Source: Iodidimonas nitroreducens
GTDB taxonomy: Bacteria > Pseudomonadota > Alphaproteobacteria > Sphingomonadales > Rhodothalassiaceae
Direction: 5' to 3' (one strand)
DNA: 64,000 bases
Assembly: GCF_008579165.1 (NCBI RefSeq)
Contig: NZ_BKCN01000007.1
A program made the translations under genes and the position numbers. Under the pieces are notes generated by a model. The model saw only the letters and a list, made by a program, of their open reading frames with translations, was not told where the DNA came from and searched no databases. Each line of letters starts with the position of its first letter. Position 1 is the first letter of the stretch. Positions 57,808 through 64,000 of this stretch are shown in pieces.

Positions 57808-59900
57808 TTAAGGCGCAATCGCCTTCAGAAGATCGAGCCAACCCTGTTCATCCTTGATGTCAATGCCTAGGGCCTGCGCCTTTTTCAATTTCGAGCCCGC
57901 AGCCGTTCCGGCAATCACCAGATCGGTATTTTTGGATACAGAGTCCACCACCTTCGCGCCCAGGCTTTCCGCCCGGGCCTTGCATTCCGCTCGGCTCATT
58001 TGGGTCAGCGATCCGGTGAACACCAGCAGCTTCCCCTTGAGCGGGCTGTGGCCCGCCTGTTCCTTCAGGGGCTCTAGCGTAATCTGAGCGAGCAGAGCAT
58101 CGATCACCTCCTGATTATGCTTTTCATGGAAAAAATCGATGATTGCCGTCGCCATTTTCTCCCCCACGCCATCAAGTGTCATAAGGCTTCCATGGCCGCT
58201 GCCCGCTCACCGGCAAAAAGGCTGCGCAAATCGCCAAAATCCGGCCAATGGCGGGCCAGCAGCCGGGCCGTGCTCTGCCCCACATGATGAATGCCCAAGG
58301 CATAGATGAAGCGATCCAGAACAACCGTGCGCCGCGCCGCGATGGCAGCAAACAGATTGGCCGCCGATTGCGCGCCCCAGCCCGGCATCGCTTCGATCTT
58401 CAAGGTTACATTGCGGGTTTCCAGCGTATAAATATCCGCCGGGGTTTCGATCAGGCCCCCATCGAAAAAGGCCTTGATCTGCTTTTTTCCCAAGCCTTCG
58501 ATATCCATCGCATCGCGGGAAACGAAATGGCGCAGCCGCTCCACCCTTTGGGCGGGGCAGGTCAATCCGCCGGTGCAGCGGATCACCACATCATCGCCTT
58601 CGCGCCGGGCTTCGGCATGGCAGATCGGGCAATATGTGGGGATGGGGATGGCCTGCGTTTCATCGCGGGGGCCGCCCTCTATCACGGCGATGACTTTGGG
58701 GATCACATCCCCCGCCCTTTGGATCGTCACCCGATCCCCGATCCGCAGGCCCAATCTTTGGATTTCATCGCTATTATGAAGGCTGGCATTGCGGACCATC
58801 ACGCCCCCCACCGTCACCGGTTGCAGCTTTGCCACCGGGGTCAGCGCCCCGGTGCGCCCCACCTGCCATTCCACCGCCAAAAGGATGGTTTGCGCTTCTT
58901 CCGCCGGGAATTTATAGGCAATCGCCCAGCGCGGGCTGCGGCTGATAAAGCCCAAACGGCTTTGCAGATCAAGACGATCCACCTTATAGACAACGCCATC
59001 GATATCATAATCAAGATCGGCACGCAGGGCTGCCAATCGCCCATAATGGGCCATGATCGCCTGGGGATCGGGCAGAGTTTCGCTGTGTTCGCACACCGCA
59101 AAACCCCAGGCCTTAAACTGCGCCAAAGCCTCGGATTGGGTGGCAAAGGGGCGATCGGATAGTTCGCCCCAGCCATAGGCGAAAAAGCCCAAAGGCCGGG
59201 CTTTGGTCACGCTCGGGTCCAATTGCCGCACAGACCCCGCCGCCGCATTGCGCGGATTGGCGAAGGCTGGCTTTCCCTCCTTGATCTGCCGGTCGTTCAG
59301 GGCCAGAAAATCTGCCTTGCCCATATAGATTTCGCCCCGGATCTCAACGATCTCAGGGATGTGATCGCCTTTGAGTTTTTTGGGGATCGCCGCGATTTCA
59401 TGAACATTGCGGGTAATATCCTCACCCACAGCGCCATCGCCCCGGGTGGCCCCCTGGACCAGAACGCCGGCTTCATAGCGCAGGCTGGCCGATAAGCCAT
59501 CGATCTTCGGCTCGCCGGTAAAAACCAGCGCATCGCTTGCATCGAGCATCAGAAAACGCCGGAGTCGAGACATGAAATCTTCGATGTCGCCGCTGTCAAA
59601 GGCATTGGCCAATGACAACATGGGCACGGCATGGATGACTTTGGAAAAGGCCTCCGATGGCGCCGCCCCAACCCGCTTTGAGGGGCTATCATCGCGGATC
59701 AGATCGGGAAAGCGGGCTTCGATTTTTTCATTACGCTTCCGTAACTGATCATAATCGGCATCGGTTATCTCAGGCCTGTCCGTTTTGTGATAAAGCGCAT
59801 CATGGTGCGCGATCTCATCCGCCAAGCGGGCCAACTCATGCCGGGCCTGATTGTCATCCAGCTTTTCAACCGGGATATGGGCATAGGTGTCTTCGGTCAT
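57808..59900 (-). CDS. ligA: NAD-dependent DNA ligase LigA (one frameshift)
   Basis: 697 residues after one base is restored. Seals nicks during replication using NAD. The adenylation lysine is in FTGEPKIDGLSASLRYE, the zinc finger in YCPICHAEARREGDDVVIRCTGG, then helix-hairpin-helix repeats and a C-terminal BRCT domain (LKGKLLVFTGSLTQMSRAEC). The frame breaks near 58181: AMEALMTLDGVGEKMATA reads through when one base is added to GCCTTATGAC. Otherwise the BRCT domain would be a separate 124-residue ORF, which I do not believe. recN ends 15 bp upstream. Confidence 0.95.
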
Positions 59901-59915
59901 CTGATGGGCATTTCT

Positions 59916-61612
59916 TCAGGCGGATCGTTTCATCAGGCTGCTGGCGGCGGCCCGCGCCTCATCGGTAATGGCCGCCCCAGACAGCATCCGGGCGATTTCC
60001 TCGCGGCGGCTCTCGGGGTCAAGGGCCAGCACATCGGTCCGCATCTGGCCGTCGTCCGTCGTGCCTGCTAAAGATTCCCTGATCTCGGATTTGCTGATCT
60101 GGAAATGGGTATCGCCCCGCGCCGCCACCTGTGGGGAATGGGTCACCACCAGCACCTGTGCCCGGGCCGCCAGCCGGGCCAGCCGCTCGCCCACGGCATC
60201 GGCGGTGGCCCCGCCAATGCCGCGATCCACCTCATCAAAAACAAGGCTATCGGCGCTCATCCGGCTGGCCAAAGCCACCTTCAAAGCCAGAATGAAGCGT
60301 GCCAATTCGCCCCCGGAAGCGATCTTGATCAAAGGCCCGAAAGGCGCGCCGGGATTGGTGGAAATGGCAAAGGCCACATGATCGCCGCCATGGCGCACCC
60401 AATGATCTTGGGCCAGCGCGGTGATTTCGGTTTGAAACCGGGCCTTTTCAAGCTTTAGGGGCGGCAATTCCGCCATCACTGCCTGATCAAGCCGGGCAGC
60501 GGCTTCGCGGCGGGCAGCATGAAGGGCGGCCACCTGATCAGCAAAAGCGGCCCGGGCCGCATCCAGCGCCCGACGCCGATCCGCCAGATCATGTTCATTG
60601 TCATCAAGAGATGCGATTGCAGCCGCCATGCGCTTTTGCAGATCGGGCAGATCATCGGGCGGGCATTTATGCTTGCGCCCCGCTGCCCGCAGAGCAAACA
60701 GCCGTTCCTCGGTTTGTTCAAGCCAATGGGGATCAAAATCGAGATCCGCCTCAACCCGACCAAGGGCGGCCATGCCCTCGGCAGCTTCCAAAGCGGCCCG
60801 ATTAAGGGGGGTAAGCACCGGCTCCAATAGGGCCTGCGCCTCAACATCAAGGCGTTCCAGCCGCCGCAAGGCCCCGCGCAATTGGGCTTCAAAGCCACTG
60901 TCGGCTGAGAGCTCTTCACGGATTTCAGCCAATAAAACCGCCAGCTTTTCGCCCTGCATCATCTGCGCCCGGGCCATGGCCAGGCGTTCCTCCTCCCCCG
61001 GCTCGGGGGCCAAGGCTTGCAATTCGGCCAAGGCATGGCGCATGAAATCTTCATCGGCGCGCAAGGCGGCATGTTGGGCTTCGGCCTCTGATAAGGCCGC
61101 TTCAGCCCGGCTTAAAGCATCATAAGACGCCGCCACAGCCTTCAGCACCGCCCCATGGCCGCCAAAAGCATCAAGCAGATCGCGATGACCGGCGGCATCA
61201 AGCAGGCCCCGATCATCATGCTGGCCATGCACTTCGATCAGCAGATCGCCCAAAGCCCGCAACACCGCCACCGAGCTGGCTGATCATTGACAAAAGCCCG
61301 GCTGCCGCCATCGGCATTGATCACCCGGCGCAGGATCAACAGATCATCTTCAAGAATGAAATCCTGATCATCCAGATAACGCCGGGCCGGATGGGATGCG
61401 GGCACCGCAAAGCTGGCGGTGACCGATCCGCGCTTGGCGCCTTGCCGCACCAAAGACGTTTCCGCCCGGGCACCGATGGCGAGCCCTAAGGAATCGAGGA
61501 GGATCGATTTACCCGCGCCGGTTTCACCGGTCAGCACGGTCAAACCTTCATTAAAACCAAGCTCTAAATGCTCGATGAGCACAATATCGCGAATGACAAG
61601 GCTGAGCAGCAT
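59916..61612 (-). CDS. recN: DNA repair protein RecN (one frameshift)
   Basis: 565 residues after repair. SMC-like ATPase for double-strand break repair. Walker A is VLTGETGAGKSILLDSLGLA, the QGA-like switch VHGQHDDRGLL follows, a coiled coil fills the centre, and the ABC signature/Walker B region is ASGGELARFILALKVA ... SLVFDEVDRGIGGATADAVG. The frame breaks near 61275: minus-strand GCCTCG for GCTCG gives NDQPASVAVLRALGDLLIEV. It stands between bamD (68 bp) and ligA (15 bp) in one direction, probably an operon. Confidence 0.94.
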
Positions 61613-61680
61613 GACCCAAGCCCCTTAGCGCGCCCATTTCCAGGCCGGTGACAACAGGAAACAAAGGCCGGGGATCATGC

Positions 61681-62556
61681 TCAATTACCGAAAATGCGGG
61701 CAAAAAAGCTGCGGTTTTCTGTGGGCACATTGGGATCTTCGCCAGTAACCATGGCATAAGAACGCTTGTACCATTGGCTGTTGGGGGCATTATGGCCCAG
61801 CACCGCAGCATATTTCTGGGCTTCGCTCGTCACCCCCAAAGCGGTAAAGCATTCCACCATCCGGTGCAGCGCTTCGGGCACATGGCTGGTGGTACCATAG
61901 GCATCGAGCACATGCTGGAAGCGGCCCATCGCCGCCAGATATTGTTCCTGATTCAGATAAAAGCGGCCCACATCCATATCCTTGGCAGCCAATTGATCAT
62001 AAACCAGATCAAGCTTTAAGGTCGCATCGCGGGCATATTCACTTTCAGGATAACGCCGCACCACTTCGGTGAGCGCCTGTGCCGCCTGTTCAGTGATCCG
62101 CTGATCGCGATAAACATCGGAAATCTGCTCATAATAACTGATGCCGATCAGATAATGCGCATAAGCGGCATGGCTGTTGCCGGGATGCAAGGACAGGAAC
62201 CGCTCAGCCGCCAGAATGGCGCTGTCATATTCATCATCCATATAAAGCGCATAAGCACCCATAAGCTGGGATTGGCGCGCCCACACGGAATAGGGGTGCT
62301 GGCGTTCCACTTCATCGAAAGCGCCCGCCGCCATCTTCCAGCGCTTTTTTTCAAGGCTCATATAGCCAAGATTATACAGCGTTTCCACATCGCGCGCGAC
62401 ATAGGTATCTTTTTCATTGCTGGAACAAGCCGATAACACAAACAGCAGCAGCAAACTCGCCACTAAAAACAGCGGAGGAGAAAGCCGGGACGCGCGCGCT
62501 AAGGGCAGGCATAAGGCTACACTTTTTTGCTGAATGTCTTTTCCGGAAAATCTCAT
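61681..62556 (-). CDS. bamD: Outer membrane assembly lipoprotein BamD
   Basis: 291 residues. Essential lipoprotein of the BAM complex that folds outer-membrane beta-barrels. The signal ends in the lipobox LFVLSACSSN. Five TPR-like repeats follow (DVETLYNLGYMSLEKKRWKM, NSHAAYAHYLIGISYYEQI, REVVRRYPESEYA-type TEVVRRYPESEYARDA). The C-terminus carries a short extension (ENRSFFARIFGN). In alphaproteobacteria the gene usually follows lpxC; here a divergent XRE gene is next. Confidence 0.94.
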   Translation of the reverse strand: MRFSGKDIQQKSVALCLPLARASRLSPPLFLVASLLLLFVLSACSSNEKDTYVARDVETLYNLGYMSLEKKRWKMAAGAFDEVERQHPYSVWARQSQLMGAYALYMDDEYDSAILAAERFLSLHPGNSHAAYAHYLIGISYYEQISDVYRDQRITEQAAQALTEVVRRYPESEYARDATLKLDLVYDQLAAKDMDVGRFYLNQEQYLAAMGRFQHVLDAYGTTSHVPEALHRMVECFTALGVTSEAQKYAAVLGHNAPNSQWYKRSYAMVTGEDPNVPTENRSFFARIFGN

Positions 62557-62776
62557 CTATACATATCCACCGAGTTGTCATAACCTTGGCTGCACTACCA
62601 TTGGTAATATCAACCGTCCCGCAGGCAGCGATGTGCACCCGCTTATAGCATATCGCACCAAAGCGCGGGGCAAATGTTTAGTTGAAACAGCCATAACATC
62701 GGGGGGCTTTTTACGCAAAGCACAAAAGGCCGGGGCCCATAAACTTGTAAAGCCGCTCTATGCGTATGAGGACGAC

Positions 62777-63202
62777 ATGATCATGAGACATGCGAACACA
62801 AACGATGATCCATCAGATAAAAACAACCTGACCAGCCTTGCCAATCGTGTTGATCATCAGGTGGGGCTTTGTATCAAGACAAAGCGCCAGCAGCGTGGGG
62901 TAACCCAGCAGGAACTGGCGCAGGCTTTGGGCATTTCCTATCAGCAGGTGCAGAAATATGAAAATGGCACCAATCGAATCACCGCTGGCCGCCTTTATAT
63001 TCTGGCCCGGGCGCTGGGGCTTGAGGTTGCAGAATTTTTCTCCAGCATCGATCAATCCACCAGCCATCAGGCCCTGCCGATCACATCGGAAGATGTGGTG
63101 CTGACCGCCAAGGAGATCAACGCCCTGCGCGATCCCCGGGTGCGCAATTCCATCCGCTCATTGGTGCGCATCCTCAGCACCGAACCCCATGGCCCGCGTT
63201 AA
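62777..63202 (+). CDS. XRE-family transcriptional regulator
   Basis: 141 residues from ATG 62777, preceded by GAGGA; ATG 62783 is an alternative, while the longer open frame from 62534 lacks support. A single HTH_3 domain covers residues about 30-90 (IKTKRQQRGVTQQELAQALG, SYQQVQKYENGTNRITAGRL). The C-terminal 50 residues are unrecognised. Alphaproteobacterial proteins of this size often regulate developmental or stress genes. Placement between bamD and ftsZ on the opposite strand is unusual. The 220 bp gap to bamD is a shared divergent promoter region without another gene. Confidence 0.85.
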   Translation: MIMRHANTNDDPSDKNNLTSLANRVDHQVGLCIKTKRQQRGVTQQELAQALGISYQQVQKYENGTNRITAGRLYILARALGLEVAEFFSSIDQSTSHQALPITSEDVVLTAKEINALRDPRVRNSIRSLVRILSTEPHGPR

Positions 63203-63223
63203 GCCAAAAGCCTGTTCATAATA

Positions 63224-63258
63224 AAGGCCACAGCCAGCGAAAAAGCGGCTGCGGCCTT
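63224..63258 (-). terminator. Hairpin between ftsZ and the XRE gene
   Basis: AAGGCCACAGCC (63224-63235) pairs with GGCTGCGGCCTT (63247-63258) with one mismatch. Read on the minus strand the stem is followed by TTTATTAT, so it probably ends ftsZ transcription. It may also slow the convergent XRE transcript. Confidence 0.6.
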
Positions 63259-63289
63259 CATGATCTTTAAGGATCAAACCGGATCGGGA

Positions 63290-64000
63290 TCAGTTGATCT
63301 GGCGGCGCAAAAAAGCGGGGATTTCAAGCTGTTCATCCCCGCGCTTGCTGGGCACCGGCCGATCTTCGGGCTGAAGCCTGCCCAGACTGCTTTTCGCTCC
63401 GTCTTTTGCCCCATCCTTTAAAGCGGCGGCATCCCCGGCTGACCCCGCGCCATCCGCCTTATCGGCTGCGGGCTGACGGCTGCCGAAGGCTGCCATCCGA
63501 CGAAACAGCCCGCGCCCGCGTTCCATGCGCGGTTCATCGGATTGCGATGCTTCGGCCGGAATATCCCGCGCCCTTTTCCGTGCTCCATTTTCAAAAGCCG
63601 CCTGGGCGAACACATCAGGCGTTCCCTGGGGTTCGGATAAGGAATGAGGAACCTGTGGCGGGGGGGCGATGAACACATCCTCATCCAATGGCGCGGGTTC
63701 CGAGACATTGATGGCATCGCTGGAGACCGCCTGATCTTCTGCGCTTTCCATGGGATTTGCCGCAGTTTCTGATTCGGACTCCGGCTCGGACATCAGCACA
63801 TCATCGGCGGCCTGCGATAGGCTTTCATCGGCCGCCATCTCTTCCACTGCCAACAGGGCCGCCTCGTCTTCATGGGGGGCGTTCTTATCCTCGATGGCCC
63901 GGGCCGCCGCCCCTTCATGGCGAAGCTGGGTTGAAGCGGCGGTGCCCATCGCGCCCCCTTGGCGCTGCGGGCGCGAGAAATTAACCACATGCGCCGAAGC
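63290..64000 (-). CDS. ftsZ: Cell division protein FtsZ, C-terminal part
   Basis: The frame is open to the window edge, so only the last 236 residues are seen. This is the variable linker: acidic and Pro/Ala/Glu-rich, with no GTPase motif visible. It ends in the conserved C-terminal peptide EIPAFLRRQIN, which binds FtsA, ZipA-like and other division proteins. A long linker (over 200 residues) is typical of alphaproteobacterial FtsZ. Downstream order (bamD, recN, ligA) agrees with the dcw-end region of this class. An FtsZ paralogue cannot be excluded without the GTPase part. Confidence 0.88.
   Translation of the reverse strand, partial: ASAHVVNFSRPQRQGGAMGTAASTQLRHEGAAARAIEDKNAPHEDEAALLAVEEMAADESLSQAADDVLMSEPESESETAANPMESAEDQAVSSDAINVSEPAPLDEDVFIAPPPQVPHSLSEPQGTPDVFAQAAFENGARKRARDIPAEASQSDEPRMERGRGLFRRMAAFGSRQPAADKADGAGSAGDAAALKDGAKDGAKSSLGRLQPEDRPVPSKRGDEQLEIPAFLRRQIN

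Noticed and set aside
57808..58182. A separate 124-residue BRCT protein after ligA
   Set aside because: It joins the ligase in frame when one base is added, and ligA normally ends with exactly this BRCT domain.
1..64000. Mobile elements, integrases, att sites, toxin-antitoxin or defence islands
   Set aside because: I looked for transposase, integrase, restriction and toxin families and for tRNA-flanked insertions and saw none; composition is uniform.

Overview
The window is a 64 kb stretch of an alphaproteobacterial chromosome, about 60% G+C by eye. The evidence for that assignment is a circularly permuted, two-piece tmRNA gene whose tag ends ANDNEAFAVAA, an alpha-type SspB next to fumC, a CIRCE-controlled groESL operon, dnaG-rpoD, and a bamD-recN-ligA block running away from an ftsZ tail. 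Marine or Kordiimonadales/Iodidimonadales-like lineages would fit, but I cannot fix the genus. No prophage, insertion sequence, CRISPR array, rRNA or tRNA gene was seen. Nearly everything is core or house-keeping DNA.

Layout. 1-5.7 kb: a DUF58 / BatA-DUF4159 / large membrane protein operon. 5.7-12.3 kb: GNAT acetyltransferase, glutathionyl-hydroquinone reductase, then a minus-strand row DUF3179 - adrenodoxin-reductase-like flavoprotein - sppA - msrB. 12.3-18.1 kb: groES-groEL with promoter, CIRCE and terminator, a DUF302 lipoprotein, a propionyl-CoA carboxylase alpha-type subunit and rpmF. 18.1-24.4 kb: AhpD-like protein, an orphan ORF, greA, carB and carA. 24.6-29.4 kb: yqeY-like gene, dnaG, rpoD. 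29.4-34.4 kb: a DUF6491-like secreted protein and a three-gene operon resembling lysine breakdown through saccharopine. 34.7-39.1 kb: metallo-hydrolase, two alpha/beta hydrolases, folA, a coiled-coil protein and thyA. 39.3-42.2 kb: globin-type chemoreceptor, LysR regulator and ssrA. 42.2-48 kb: M16 peptidase, sspB, fumC and a ribbon-helix-helix protein. 47.9-57.4 kb: AsmA-family protein, pentapeptide protein, ClC channel, uvrD/pcrA and prmA. 57.4-64 kb: a small unknown gene, ligA, recN, bamD, an XRE regulator and the C-terminal tail of ftsZ.

Three window-wide properties stand out. First, 14 genes, including groEL, carB, rpoD and ligA, are interrupted by 19 frameshifts. By reading-frame arithmetic every one is repaired by adding a single base, almost always in a G/C run. 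I read these as consensus errors, so the genes are annotated as whole CDSs with the break position given. Second, GATC is several times more frequent than base composition predicts. Third, Asp, Asn, His and Tyr codons are mostly NAT in a G+C-rich genome, with groESL partly departing from this.

The most useful find not visible as a protein is the split ssrA gene at about 41.77-42.11 kb. It carries the AlaRS G3-U70 wobble pair and the tag frame, and lies about 3.3 kb from sspB, whose product delivers that tag to ClpXP. I found no convincing wholly new system. The best leads are the GATC excess, the thiamine enzyme inside the lysine-catabolism operon, and repeated 15-17 bp tandem duplications in intergenic DNA.
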